Program-made: the position numbers and the translations under genes
Notes under the pieces: generated by a model
The model's input: the letters and a program-made list of their open reading frames with translations, nothing else
Databases searched by the model: none
What the model was told of the DNA's origin: nothing
Source of the DNA: Anniella stebbinsi
Taxonomy: Eukaryota > Chordata > Lepidosauria > Squamata > Anniellidae
NCBI GenBank assembly: GCA_029215795.1
Contig: JARDYH010000005.1
Coordinates: 42,724,001 to 42,788,000 of the forward strand
Reading direction: 5' to 3'
Length of the DNA: 64,000 nt
Shown here: positions 33,026 through 44,024 of the stretch, piece after piece
Position numbering within the stretch: the first letter of the stretch is position 1
Layout: each line of letters begins with the position of its first letter

Positions 33026-35720
33026 AATTTTAAAAATTAGTATTTACTGATCTTGCACCCTGAGAGCCCCTTAGTTGGAGATTCTTTGGACTGACCTTGG
33101 AACCTTATGTATGAAAGGATGAGACTATCAGCCATTTTGCCAAAGTAATAAACAAATTTAGGTAAATTGAAGAATTGGAAGAATTGTCTTGTGTAAGCAG
33201 TTAGGCTGTCTTAGGGAGCCCTTCATCCCAATGCAAATTTTACTTTGGAAATAGGCAAAGAAGTCAGAGAATAGGAATGTTAAGTCTGACACACAAATGT
33301 ATTTAGTAAATTCACTAATATGAATAGTAATTGAAATAGAGTTCTACTTTAGATTGGCTTAATGTGGATGTGCTTCAAATGGCATATTAAAAAAAAACCA
33401 CAAGCTGCAAAATTGCAAAGACTGGTATCAGATTTCAGTAGCAAAAAGGTTTTAAAATTTGACGTCTCCTTTTGAGGGTATTAAAACACCAAATTTGAAA
33501 TTCATTTACAAATACTGAATCTGAAATTAATTTCTAGCTTGTAAGTCATTTCTAGGTTGCCCTTACCTAACAACAGAAGTTGAGGAGGAGGCGTGGGGGT
33601 AAGTTTGGTCTGTAGTAAGAAGGAGTATTTAGCATTCCTGGAAACTGATGGACATGATTTGCCCTTATTTTCCATTTCCTGATAATCTCAAGAAAAAATA
33701 CAAGTGTAGCCCATGTTCCATGGACTATGCTTCAGTGTTATGTGTTTAGACTGCCTTCTGTAAACATGTCTTCTTTTCCAACTGCAGAGTGGAGGAGAAA
33801 GAATATGTGTGTGTGAGAGGGGGGGGGGGGACAAGATCCTGTATATTCAGTGAATCACTGTCTTGGAATGGGTACATTATTGTCGGCTCAGCTATCCCAA
33901 GACTATAAGGAGGTTTAACATTAACAATGGTTGCAAAAAGTTCACCACAAAGTCATCCATCTCTAATGCAGTCAAGATGGTGGTTATTCTAACTCTTATG
34001 TCATAGCCCACACAGAAATATGACATAGTGTTCCATGTATAACAAAAATGATATTGCATCTTCCATCAGAAACTGTTTTGCAAACTTAACCATATACTTT
34101 TCAACCAATACGAGAATACAGCCAACGGTGGAGGTGTGTGTTGGGGGGGGGGGTGAGTGTGTGTGTGTATTTGTCTGGCCAAATGGTACATACTGTATAA
34201 CCGTGGGTGGGAAGCAGCTTTCGGCCAAGGAACACCACAGCAAAACTCTGGCCTTACCAAAAATATAATGGGATTTTAATGGGTGCCCAGAGTGGACAGG
34301 ACCTCTTGCTTTAAATACACTGCCTGAAAAGGTCTTTCTACTCAAATCTCTCTACCACAGGAGGTTGGAGGTTTGAGGTTGCTCTGCCAGGATGTTAACC
34401 TGTGGTTCCAGGGAGTCTACAGTAAGTATTTTGAATCTGATATATCGACCACAAAGTCCTGCCCGCTGATATGTGCATGAAATATACGCATGGCAGCATT
34501 CAACACACATCAGTATATATAAAAAATGCATACCATAATATAACTGTGCACAAAGCAGGTACAGAAAGCCCATTTATGAATGACCTATATGCTACCAATC
34601 CTAATGTCAATTAATCATACTGTAGTCAGGTGGAACGACTTTCTTTCAGAGTTCCCGCAGTATGTGGCAAATCCTGAGTAGCAGCAATGTTATGGATACA
34701 GCACAGTCAGCACAGATACATCCATTAGATATAAGTGCGTGAGTGGACTGGGGTGGGGTGAGGTGGGGTGGGAGGGCACTACTGAAATTAGCCTGAGCTG
34801 GTTTACATATTTCAGAATTCTACTACCTTTTCAATCCAATGGGACAGACCCAACATCTATAATGCATCTCTGCTCTTCTGTCCTGAATAAGTTCCCATTC
34901 CCTCCCCTCAAATAGACACATACATGTAGCAGCCACTTCTCCATGTACTCTCCCCCCCCTCATTCCAATTGTGGAGCATTCCTTATCTCCAGGCCTGGGA
35001 CCAGATGCCATCTGTTTCAATGCCTCTCTCCGTCCTACTCAGAGTTGATGAGATGGGCATCACTGGGTTGAGTTCACCAAATAGGTGAGCCAGATGAGAA
35101 GATACACACCAGAACTAGCCCAGAGGCTGCCAGCCTGACCGCATTCATCTAGTCCAGTGAGTCTGGGTCTGTCAGCAACCATCCACAAATGCTGTGTAAA
35201 TAGAGGAGAAACCATAGTGTGTTAACTTGTGCTGTCCCAAAAAAAATCTGCCACATCTTTTTCGACCATTCCAACTCAATTTGATAGAAAAGGAATTGTG
35301 TTTGGAAAGATTCAGTGGTGAAAAAAATTCCAGAGTAATTCTCATGAGTTGAGTTTGGGTTTCTTATGCTTACCTTACTTAAGAAGTGGCCAAGGAGTTT
35401 GCGTGGGTGCCCTGTTGTACATTGGGCAATCGTCTGTGCTACAACCCCTGCCAAAGGTGAGCACTATGGGTGAGAAAATGTTGGAGAATTTCTCTACCCA
35501 CTGGAAAAAGCCAGTGAACTTGTCCTCCTAATTTCTCTGCCCATAAATTGGGTGGAAAAATTCTAAAGGCCATTTGCGCACAGCTCTAGTGGTAACAGAT
35601 TGACATATTCTTGGTCAATCACTGTATCCCTCATCAGTTTAAACCAGAGCCCTGTACCTGTGAGAAATTTTAAAAATGGCAGCAAACAGTAGGGCTTTTA
35701 TAGCCATGAAGACTCAGGTG
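33026..35720. other. Non-coding stretch
   Basis: G runs lie at 33819-33830 and 34143-34153, the second next to a (GT)n run. The left part could be further decayed L1 but I cannot read it. No gene is recognised. The 114-codon minus frame at 34001-34345 is carried by the CA/C-rich antisense of the microsatellite. Confidence 0.4.
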
Positions 35721-35721
35721 G

Positions 35722-36103
35722 CCACATGCCCTACGTTGCAGGAGATAGTCCCCTATTTGAGGGCCTGTCAAAAGACAGTCCTCTATCTGAAAGCATCCTC
35801 TATTTGATGGCTGTCCTGTCCAGTTTAAAGTCAAAGAATCCTAAGGAGGGAGAGAAGGGGGCTTGAATTTGCCCATCAATGGTTAGTACCTAACCTTCCC
35901 CTCCCTCCCTGGAACCTTGAATGCTGAAGGGGATGGGTGGAGTGGAGCCAAAGACCTAACGAGCCAAGGAGCAAAGGAGCAAAAGAGCAGCTATTTGTGT
36001 GAAAGGGATCATACGCTTGATGTGCTTCTGCCTCAGAGCTAAAAAAAACGTGGAGGCAAACTGGGGGGGATTAGGTGTGATGGAGATCTAAGTGGCCACC
36101 GTA
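35722..36103. mobile_element. Probable DNA element ('GGTGGCCAC' ends)
   Basis: The left edge AGGTGGCCACATGCCCTAC and the right edge AAGTGGCCACCGTAC are short inverted repeats. The segment 35960-36085 (AAAGAGCAGCTATTTGTGTG, GTGCTTCTGCCTCAGAG, GATTAGGTGTGATGGAG) matches 42543-42690 in reverse orientation. Boundaries are approximate. Confidence 0.5.
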
Positions 36104-36790
36104 CTATAGATCCAGAACTACAATGACAATGCATGTTTTCTTTATCTCTTCATTAAAAGTTTTAAGGCATAATTATTTGTAAAAGCAGGTGGAAGGTTTA
36201 ATGTTTTGGTGGATACTGTTAAGTGGTTTCAGCAGCTGAACAATGAATAGCCTTGAATATTTAGATTTTTTTTTTTACACATTACACTATGTAAATACCA
36301 CTATGTTTGGCCAGTTCCAATGGTACCATATGGAAGTCAAGACTTGGATATCCAAGGCTTCATACCTCCCATTGACTAATTGACTATCACGGGAAATAAA
36401 AAACAACCATAACTTTTTGTTGTTTGTCAGATGTGGCTAAAATTTGCCTGCAAAGTATCACCGCGGGAAGGGGTTACACTTGCCAAATATTGGAAAAAAT
36501 AGATGCAGTGTTTTTTGTACTGTGCACCTTAATTGTGCTTTTTTAAAAAAAAGGGGGGAATGCTGATAATTTTTTAAAACAAAAAACATTTTTTGGCAAA
36601 ATTAGATGACATCTTCAGGAATAGTTGCCCCTTCTGGGAGGATCAATCCTGCCAAATTTCAGATGAATAAATTCAGGGATTTTTGTGCAAATGTATCCTG
36701 TATATTTTCAAGATATTAAAAAAAGGACATTCTTACCCCCACCCCACCTCCCATGCTCCTTGTGGAGCAATCTGAAAATCACAGACAGCA
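36104..36790. other. Non-coding, A/T-rich; possibly transposon interior
   Basis: The text resembles the interiors of the hAT-like elements (for example GGCTAAAATTTGCCTGCAAA), but no ends were found. Long A and T runs are common. No gene. Confidence 0.35.
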
Positions 36791-36983
36791 CAAAATTTAC
36801 TACACTGCTCCTGAGATATCATCTTTAAATGTCTTGCTGTATCAGGCATGGCTCTTTGGCCTTATAATGCACTGGAGCATAGTAATAAACGTGATTATTA
36901 TAAAAAGATAAGGTGAATACTGCATTTTTCCAAGCTCTAACTGACTGTAGCTTTATGTTTAGGCTAATCAAGGAACCAGGGAA
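36791..36983 (+). repeat. Left arm of a long inverted repeat
   Basis: From AATTTACTACACTGCTCCTG to about CTAATCAAGGA, this aligns base by base with the complement of 38462-38650, including GTCTTGCTGTATCAGGCATG and CTCTAACTGACTGTAGCTTT. Only a small number of substitutions and one short indel are visible. It could be the TIR of a larger element, or two copies of one repeat in opposite orientation. Confidence 0.8.
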
Positions 36984-37685
36984 ACCTAGCCACAGTAGTG
37001 CATGCGCTGATAACTTCCAAATCCAAATGATCAAGGTGTCTCCCCTGCCAGGTAGACTACTGCAATGCACTACTTGAGGCTGCCCTTGAAGACAATTCAG
37101 AAGCTGCAGGTAATGCAAAATGCAGCAGCTAGACTGCTGACTGGTGCATCCCACATAGACTTCGTAACATCAATCTTAAAGGAATTGAACTGGCTGCCTA
37201 TAAGCTTCCAGTAGGAATTCAAGGTGTTGGTAATGTCATTCAAAGCTCTAAATAGTTCGGGACCTCGATACTTGAGGGAGCACCTCTCTCTATATATGCC
37301 AGCCCGAGACTTGAGATCTGTTGGAGGAGCCCTCCTCCACATCCCACGAAAGTTAGTCATATGTGATGGTGGGACATTGGAGAGGGCTTTCTCTGTTGTG
37401 GCACCCTGGCTGTGGAATGCCCTCCCCTTGGAGACTGGACTGCAGCCAACGCTGGCCTCATTTTGGTACCAAGTTAAAACAATGGCTTTTTAACAAAGTA
37501 TTCACCAATTGTTTCTATTGCTTTTAATTATATACTGGTTTTAGCTTGATTAATAGTTTAATTTGTGTTTAGCTGTGAATATTTATTGTTTTATACTGTT
37601 TGTGTGATTTTATCTGTATGCTGCCCTGAGATCCCAGTGATATAGGGTGGGATACAAATGTTTTAATAAAACAAATAAACAATTG
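36984..37685 (+). mobile_element. L2-type LINE ORF2 relic and 3' UTR
   Basis: The frame fragments include DYCNALL, LQVMQNAAARLLTGAS, LKELNWLPISFQ, FKVLVMSFKALNSSGPRYL and VAPWLWNALPLETG, the C-terminal landmarks of L2 ORF2. The 3' UTR carries TGCCCTGAGATCC and ATAGGGTGGGATACAAATG. It is the same subfamily as 17124-17812 and sits directly against the inverted-repeat arm. Confidence 0.85.
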
Positions 37686-37820
37686 ACAAAAGTGAGAGCA
37701 CATGTATTTTTTGTGGCAATGGATTCCAGAAGGATTGGGCCACTACCAAAAAGGCCCTGACTCTGACCTCATAGCTAATCATAAAGCCCATGTAGGCTCA
37801 TAAGGGTGCAAGCAGTGCTT
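37686..37820. repeat. Old interspersed repeat ('GGGCCACTACCAAAAAGGCC')
   Basis: GGGCCACTACCAAAAAGGCC followed by CATGTAGGCTCATAAGGG resembles a widespread amniote repeat that I know as part of a LINE-derived family. A different part of a similar repeat appears at 40920-41075 (GCTGTTTAGAGCTTTAAAGG). Confidence 0.4.
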
Positions 37821-38259
37821 CAGAGAGACCTCACTCTGCTACTAAAAGGTGTAGGATTGGATTGTTCAGTAAACTATGTTATTAATCTGTCAAGAAGATT
37901 GAGAATTATTTTCATGGTATGTTTTGTTAAAGCAGATTCTTGTTTAAATGTTCTAGTACGGTCAATGGTCCCAAATGATATTTCCGTCAGTACTCAACAT
38001 TTAATCCTAACAAATGAAACATAAATTCAGAGACCTCAAAAACGAGTTACTTGTTACTTAACAAGAGAGGAAAGCTGCAAAGGAATGTTGGGTCTAATTA
38101 GTCTACTTTTCCTTCTGTGTGTATGTTCACAGCTCTGTGTGTGTGTGTGCGTATGTGTGTGCGCACGGGCAAGATACATATCTCCTTGCCTGACACTGCT
38201 ATTTGTTCAGAACAGTAAATTGGAATTCTCGCCACTTCCTCAGTCAGGGATTCCTCCAG

Positions 38260-38301
<42 letters not shown>

Positions 38302-38461
38302 GTTGAAACCTGGCGAACATTTGCCTTAGTATACCAGGAGCACAGGTTTGTAACCTCAATGTGTGATAAATTAGAGCTTTCAGTAGGAGTTTTTCCTGGC
38401 ACAGATACTAGAACAACTCCACTGAATAGCTACTACTGCTGAATTTTAAAATTTCCCTGGC
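37821..38461. other. Non-coding stretch with (GT)n and (CT)n
   Basis: A (GT)n run lies near 38135-38160 and a (CT)n run at 38264-38296. They generate the serine/leucine- and cysteine/valine-repeat frames here. No gene. Confidence 0.5.
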
Positions 38462-38650
38462 TCCTTGTTTAGCCCAAACTTAAAGCTACAGTCAGTTAGA
38501 GCTTGGCAAAATGCAATATTCAGTAACCTTATCTTTTTATAATAATCATGTTTATTACTATGCGCCAATGCATTATAAGGCCAAAGAGCCATGCCTGATA
38601 CAGCAAGACATTTAAAGATGATATCTCAGGAGCAGTGTAGTAAATTCTAT
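38462..38650 (-). repeat. Right arm of a long inverted repeat
   Basis: Complementary to 36791-36983. Both arms diverge from each other to a similar extent along their length, and the similarity stops at AATTTACTACACTGC on the outer side and at a CTCCTTG block on the inner side. Confidence 0.8.
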
Positions 38651-38854
38651 TGGTGTGGCCCAATAAGATAAGACATCAACAGGGATTCTTTAGAAGTAGG
38701 GTAGTCGAGGCTCTGCAACTGATGCTATTGTGTAACTTTATTGGCTTTAACTCAAATACTAGGAGCTTTACTAGAAACCCTGGAGATCCACTGCCAGTCA
38801 GTATTGTGGTAGGCATACAATTAAAGCCTGTTGTTCATACCCATGCAGGAGAAT

Positions 38855-39050
38855 GAGATGAAGGAATGCTGAAGTGATAGACTGGACGGTAGTACTTCAA
38901 GGTACTGGTGGGACATTCATTTTTGAATAGTTCTTCACATAACTGACCCCCCCCCCGCCCCACAAATAGAAAACCAGCATATCTGGAAGAAAGGTTCTAT
39001 TCCAATCCTTTATCAGCTATGTTCATTCCTATTTGCAGGGAATTTTTAAC
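38855..39050. repeat. Old repeat family, copy 1
   Basis: The blocks GAATGAGATGAAGGAATGCT, GACTGGACGGTAGTACTTCA and CAAATAGAAAACCAGC...CTATTTGCAGGGA recur in order at 41093-41640, where later insertions split the copy. A 10-base C run lies at 38947-38956. Confidence 0.5.
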
Positions 39051-39566
39051 ATGCAAACATTCATAAATGTGATCGCCAACATACGATTTAAAAAGATATG
39101 GTCTAGAGCTGAGCTAAATTTTCCCCATGCTCACTATGTCACTGGGACTTTTGGGTTATTTGGGGGGGGGGAATAACTTTCATGGGCAAAGAGGCATTTC
39201 AGGGGGAAAGCATTTCCCCCCCAGAATGCTCCTCTATAGGGGACACTATAAAGAATTAAAGATGGCGGCAAGCAAAAGGGTAGAGCTGGTGAGTGGCAGT
39301 GAGTTCTCCAATCAACACTCCTAAAATCTGCCTCTATGCCTGATATGTGGAAGAGGGGAGGTGGTTTTGCTCCCCTCTTTCACCACACTGCCCCCGAAAT
39401 TCAGCCCAAACCGTCGAGAGTTCTGCCTGGTTCTATTGCAGTCTATTCTACCACCTCATTCTTCATGTGTAGGCCAGGCATGAGTCAGAATCAAATTACA
39501 TGTTACACAAAATACATACCATTCATCTCTCTTTCTGTTTTCTCAAATGTAAGTCTGGGGACCTAT
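39051..39566. other. Non-coding stretch
   Basis: A G run lies at 39162-39171. Nothing else is recognised. Confidence 0.4.
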
Positions 39567-39753
39567 CTGCAGTGCAGGCTGGTGGCTCCAATGTCAGTGG
39601 TGTGCAGAATCCACTCCAGGTTTCAGACAGAACTCTAAAGGTGCTATCCAAAGAGCTTTGCACCATGGATAGCTCCTTTATACTTTTGACTGGTTCTGAC
39701 TGAAACCCAGAGCGGATTCACTGCCCCACTGACATCGGAGCCACCAGCCTCCC
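39567..39753. mobile_element. Foldback MITE ('GTCAGTGG...CCACTGAC' family), copy 2
   Basis: It is palindromic: GGCTGGTGGCTCCAATGTCA answers TGACATCGGAGCCACCAGCC, and CAGACAGAACTCTAAAGG faces the right arm around a short centre. Same family as 10152-10341. Confidence 0.8.
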
Positions 39754-39879
39754 ATCTGGATTGGGACTGCAATACTTGGAAAGGGAGCTTTAATCCTTCC
39801 CTTCCAAGCCACGGTCTTCTTGAACATCTTGGCCATCAGTGCAGCAGTTCCACAAGTGGTAGCCTGATGAAATCCAAGG

Positions 39880-39968
39880 GCTGCAACTGAACACCAGGTT
39901 TTCTGGGAGTAAGCTTCATTGAACTTGATGGGACTCACTGTGGAATCAATATGTATAGGACTGTGCAC
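39880..39968. repeat. Old interspersed repeat, 'AACTCAATG' family, copy 2
   Basis: GGGAGTAAGCTTCATTGAAC, TGATGGGACTCACTGTGGAA and TATAGGACTGTGCA follow the family consensus in order. Confidence 0.6.
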
Positions 39969-40009
39969 TGTTCAGAATGAGGTGGTAAAACAGCCCTAGT
40001 CTGGTCCTT

Positions 40010-40790
40010 TGAAAAGTTGTTAGTTTAGCAAATAAGTAACTTGGGACCAGGATACCTGAGAGAGAGCCTTCTCCTTTACCTAGGCTGACCATCTGAAAAG
40101 GAGGACAGGGCTCCTGTAACTTTAACAGTTGTAAAGCAAAGGGAATTTCAGCCAGGGTCATTTGTATGCAATTAGTTCCTGGTGAAATTCCCTCTTCATC
40201 ACAACTGTTAAAGTTGCAGGGGCCCTGCCTTTTTTTGTATATGGTCACTCTAGTATAGTGCCTGCAACTTTAACGGTTGTGATGAAGAGGGAATTTCACC
40301 AGGAACTAACTGCATACAAATGACACTGGCTGAAATTCCCTTTTCTCTACAACTGTTAAAGTTACAGGAGCCCTGTCCTCCTTTTCAGATGGTCAGCCTA
40401 CCCTTACCAACCTGCCCAGTCACTGAGGTCGTTGGAGGATATGCTCCTGGTGGTTCCACGTGGACCTTTGGCCAGTTTGGAGTCCACCAGGAGAAGAGCC
40501 TTTAGTGTGGTGGCCCTTTCTTTTTGGAACCCCTTGCCCCTAGAGGTCAGGCAGGTACCAGCACTACGCTACCTCTGGTGCTTCCTGAAAACAACTCTTT
40601 TCCAGGAAGCTTTCCTCAAGTGACCAGCCACTGTTTCTATTGGTCCTTAGTTTTAAATTGAACAATTTGAATTTGTTGTTTTTAATCTTACTTTTTTCTG
40701 TTTCATTCTTATGTGCACCACTCTGGAATCTATTTTAGATATGGAGTGGTATATAAATATTGATAATTAAAAATAATAATAATAATAATG
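40010..40790 (+). mobile_element. L2-type LINE 3' end, split by a MITE
   Basis: Before the MITE the frame reads like LGPGYLRE (AACTTGGGACCAGGATACCT). After it the frame continues VALSFWNPLPLEVRQ, and then a 3' UTR of a second L2 subfamily ending AGATATGGAGTGGTATATAA with an (AAT)n tail at 40771-40788. The copy is short and decayed. Confidence 0.75.
40081..40400. mobile_element. Four-arm hAT-like MITE, copy 2, nested in L2
   Basis: The ends TAGGCTGACCATCTGAAAAG and CTTTTCAGATGGTCAGCCTA match perfectly as inverted repeats. The flanks CCTTTACC (40073-40080) and CCCTTACC (40401-40408) differ by one transition. The internal end-like motif GGTCACTCTAGTATAG lies near the centre (about 40242-40257). 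The terminal repeats share the variant TAGGCTGACC, which shows the two ends co-evolved or arose together. Confidence 0.9.
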
Positions 40791-40919
40791 GGATGGCACT
40801 ATGTAATTCCAACCCCAACATCATGTGTGCACCATCTACACTTTCCCCCATGCATCCACGCATACAGCACAAACAACTGCAGAGAGGGGGCCTTTGCACA
40901 TACAGCTGTAAATGTAACT

Positions 40920-41075
40920 GGGAGGGTCCATAAATAACATGGTCCCTTAGATAGCCAGATCCTAAGCTGTTTAGAGCTTTAAAGGATAAAACCAATGCCT
41001 TGAATTGAACCCAGAAAGCAATATGGTAAACCAAGTATTGTTACTTGGTTTGCCATATAAGGAACCCAGTCCAAC
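40920..41075. repeat. Old LINE-derived repeat ('GCTGTTTAGAGCTTTAAAGG')
   Basis: AGCTGTTTAGAGCTTTAAAG and CTTGAATTGAACCCAGAAAG match a widespread amniote repeat recalled from memory. An inverted CCAAGTATTG/TACTTGGTTTGCCATAT pair lies near 41031-41057. Confidence 0.45.
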
Positions 41076-41185
41076 TAAAGTTAGTCTACACATGTAGCAG
41101 AATGAGATGGAAATGAGATGGTAGAATATTGAAATAACAGAATGGACTGTCCCCCTTCAGACTACAGTTTGAAGATAGCATTTTT

Positions 41186-41345
41186 TTAATAAGAACATAA
41201 AAAGAGCCATGTTGGATCAGACCCTCTAGTCCAGTATTCTGTTCACATAATGGCCAATCAGCAGTCAACCAGGAAGCCACAAGCAGAACATAAGTGCAAC
41301 AGCACTCTCCCACCCATGTTTACCAGCAACTGGTGTATATAAGCA
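41186..41345 (-). repeat. SINE/LINE-derived repeat ('GGTCTGATCC' family), minus copy
   Basis: AAGAACATAAAAAGAGCCAT, GTTGGATCAGACC, TAGTCCAGTATTCTGTTCAC and CACTCTCCCACCCATGTT are the complement of the family at 9771-9921. Confidence 0.75.
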
Positions 41346-41525
41346 TACTGCCTCTGATACTGGATACCTAAATAAGTGGTTATAAAGGTATGTGTATATT
41401 GTATGTTTTTGCATTTTAATTTTTGTATATCGTTTTAATTATTTTAATCTTATGTAAACCGCCCAGAGAGCTTTGACTATGGGGTGGTATACAAATGTAA
41501 CAAAATAAATAAATAAATAAATAAA
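41346..41525 (+). mobile_element. L2-type LINE 3' end
   Basis: 3' UTR only. It closes with TATGTAAACCGCCCAGAGAG, TTTGACTATGGGGTGGTATA and a (TAAA)n tail. Confidence 0.8.
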
Positions 41526-41640
41526 CTCTCTGCAAATAGAAAATTAGCGCATCAGGGAGAAAGTTTCTAGCCTAGTCCTTTGCCTGCTGTGTCGGCTTTC
41601 TATTTGAAGGGAGTTTAAATATAATCCCAATTTTTGATCA

Positions 41641-42542
41641 TTCAACTGCAATTTGAAATGGTACACTTTATACTACCATCACATTCCTATCACATTCTAC
41701 TCCATATGTAGACAAGGGCTAAACGCCATAGAAACCAACGGACCAAGTTCTTCTTGACTAATTTGTTTATGGGGATAAACCTGTTTCTTTTGTAATTCAT
41801 AGGAGTTGATCAATAAAGACTGTAATTATATTACATGTAAGTATATTTTTCCTTATTTTCATACACAGAAAAAGAGTTTTGCTATGTTTTAGGAACAAAT
41901 TGAGTATTTTATACACATACCAATAGCTCTCTGGGAAGCACTTAAATTTACTAGCTGATTGTAAATTTACTGACAGTTGGCAACACTGAATCCAACATGC
42001 AGGAGTCTTCGTGGAAAATAGATCTATTGTGAATAATGTATGCTACAGATTAATCTGAGCGTGCTTTTGCCCAAAGTAGCTTTCCCAAATGTGTTAGCTA
42101 ATTTATTTCAGAGGGCTTGTTTAATCTGGAAAAAAAAACATTTGCTAACCAAAAAGATAAAGTGCATTAAAAAGCCACGCTAGCTTTAAAATAAGAGAAA
42201 TACAACCCATTTTATTATCTAATACACAAAACATATTAGACCATAATCAAATGAATGGATTTGCTTCTTTGGACTTTCAGTAGAGAAGTTGTACTTTCCC
42301 TCAATTTGCACATGAGGATTTAAAAACTTTTCTTTTTAAGTTTCCCATAAAATGTGGTGGTAATTTCACTCCTGGAAGAGTTTAAATCGTTGGTTGGGGA
42401 AAGGAAAGACAAAGAGATGGGAGATTGTCTGCTTTTTCTAGCATCTTTTGATTAAAGAGAGTATGGGACTTCCCAAATTCAGTAACGTGTTCTAGCCCAC
42501 TCCAATTTCTACACTGCTTCTGAAGATGAGAGGCTTATTAAG
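41641..42542. other. A/T-rich non-coding stretch
   Basis: No transposon or gene is recognised. The repeat-poor text around 41990-42480 could include conserved non-coding sequence, which needs a cross-species alignment to judge. Confidence 0.4.
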
Positions 42543-42690
42543 ACCTCCACCACACCTAATTCCCCCCCCCCCGGCTTGCCTCCGTGGAATTTTACCTCTG
42601 AGGCAGAAGCGCATCAAGTTTATGAGCCCTTTCACCTGAATAGTTGCTCTTTTGCTCATTCGCTCATCAGCTCTTCCGCTCCAGCCCTCC
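42543..42690. repeat. Inverted partner of the 35960 repeat
   Basis: The complement contains ATTAGGTGTGGTGGAGGTCT, GCGCTTCTGCCTCAGAGG and AAAGAGCAACTATTCAGGTG, matching 35960-36085. A C run lies at 42562-42572. Confidence 0.6.
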
Positions 42691-43174
42691 CCTTCTCATT
42701 CTCCCACCAATCAGGTCCTGTTAGATGAATACTTCAACCAGACCGCCTTTTTGCCAGGCAAAACCGGAATGACCTTTTAGTCTGGCTCTTTGGGGGCATC
42801 AAGGGAGTACAATCCTGTCTCTGCAGAGATTCAGGCATTGTATGATTTTAAAAAAGGCTTTTGAGCCTGGGATGCAAGGTTTGGGTTTTATATTGAGGCT
42901 TGGAGCCGGCTGGTTGGAGATATTGCTTTTCCCTGCCAGGCCCTGATGCAATCCATTCAAGCCCCCAGTTCCTTTAAAACTACACAGAAGCTTAGGGCAC
43001 ATTAAATGCGCTTAGGGAAAATAATCCAGACTTTTAGCGTTCTAGGAAAGGATGGAGAAGAGGTGGGGTGTCAGCGGGACAGACACGCCATCATGTGAGT
43101 ACCGTGCTGCAAATCTGCATACCAGGCATGGCAAGAGTGCACTAAATTGCTGGTGTGATGGAGCCCAAATACTA
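42691..43174. other. Non-coding stretch
   Basis: Nothing recognised. The small minus-strand frames have no recognisable domain. Confidence 0.35.
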
Positions 43175-43262
43175 AGACTACAATCCTTTACAGTGGCACT
43201 AACTTGGTGAGATGCCACTGCACTCAGTGGGACTTCTGGGTAACATAGGACTGGGCTGGAGG
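43175..43262. repeat. Old interspersed repeat, 'AACTCAATG' family, copy 3
   Basis: ACTACAATCCTTTACAGTGG, CACTCAGTGGGACTTCTGGG and CATAGGACTGGGCTG follow the family order. Diverged. Confidence 0.5.
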
Positions 43263-44024
43263 CATTATTATTCACATGCACGCACACAGCTTCCTGCTTT
43301 GTACTGTAGCACTTAGTTAGGAGCAACCCTGAATGCTCCCCCCACTTATTTAATTATCCTGGCATACATTTTGAATGGCTTCTTCCCATAAACTTTGTAG
43401 AAGAAGGAGAGCCTAGAGTAAGCAGAACACAGTCCCCACTGGGATAATCGAAGGGAAAGGGAGCCGGAAAAACACTAGATTTCTTTTGTCTAGCCATAAT
43501 GAAAATAAATGAAGACTCCAATTTAAAGTAGTTACTAAAAATTTGTTCTTTCCTATGCACTAATTCCAAAACCCACTTGCAGCTAATTAGACCGATTCCA
43601 GCACGCTCTCGCTGCCCTGGCCTAGTATAAACAATGGCCATCTGAGTTTCATTACAATAAAAGGATAAAATAAACAGTGGGCCAGAAAACAGTAGTTTGG
43701 GCACGGCTCATTACGGCACAATGCAGTTAAAATTCTTCTAGCAGGCTGGGGGAACAGTTTAATAGGGCTTGATCCATGCTCCCAGGCTTCAGCAGCACCT
43801 ATTATACCACACTAAGTAAAGCACTTTTTAAACGACAAACATTTTCTCCATCTCAGCTGTCCAAACAAGTGAGCTACTGCACTAAATGTGTGGTTTGCAG
43901 CTGTACATTGATCACCGAATTTATCCTACTTTTGGTGTACGATAATGGGATCTTCTGTATTGAAGCCTCCAACTTCTAAAACAATTTCAGCGTGTTACTA
44001 CAATTGTTTTTAATATAATATAAA
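43263..44024. other. Repeat-poor stretch, candidate conserved non-coding element
   Basis: No transposon is recognised. The interval 43555-43740 combines CAGCTAATTAG (a homeodomain-type core), AACAATGG (a SOX-type core) and a run of non-repetitive, non-coding text. This is only a motif impression and proves nothing about function. Confidence 0.3.

Larger units (their letters stand above)
41093..41640. repeat. Old repeat family, copy 2, with two insertions
   Basis: The left part (GAATGAGATGGAAATGAGAT, ATGGACTGT) and the right part (CAAATAGAAAATTAGCGC, TCTATTTGAAGGGA) correspond to the continuous copy at 38855-39050. Between them lie a SINE-like repeat (41186-41345) and an L2 3' end (41346-41525). 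Confidence 0.5.
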
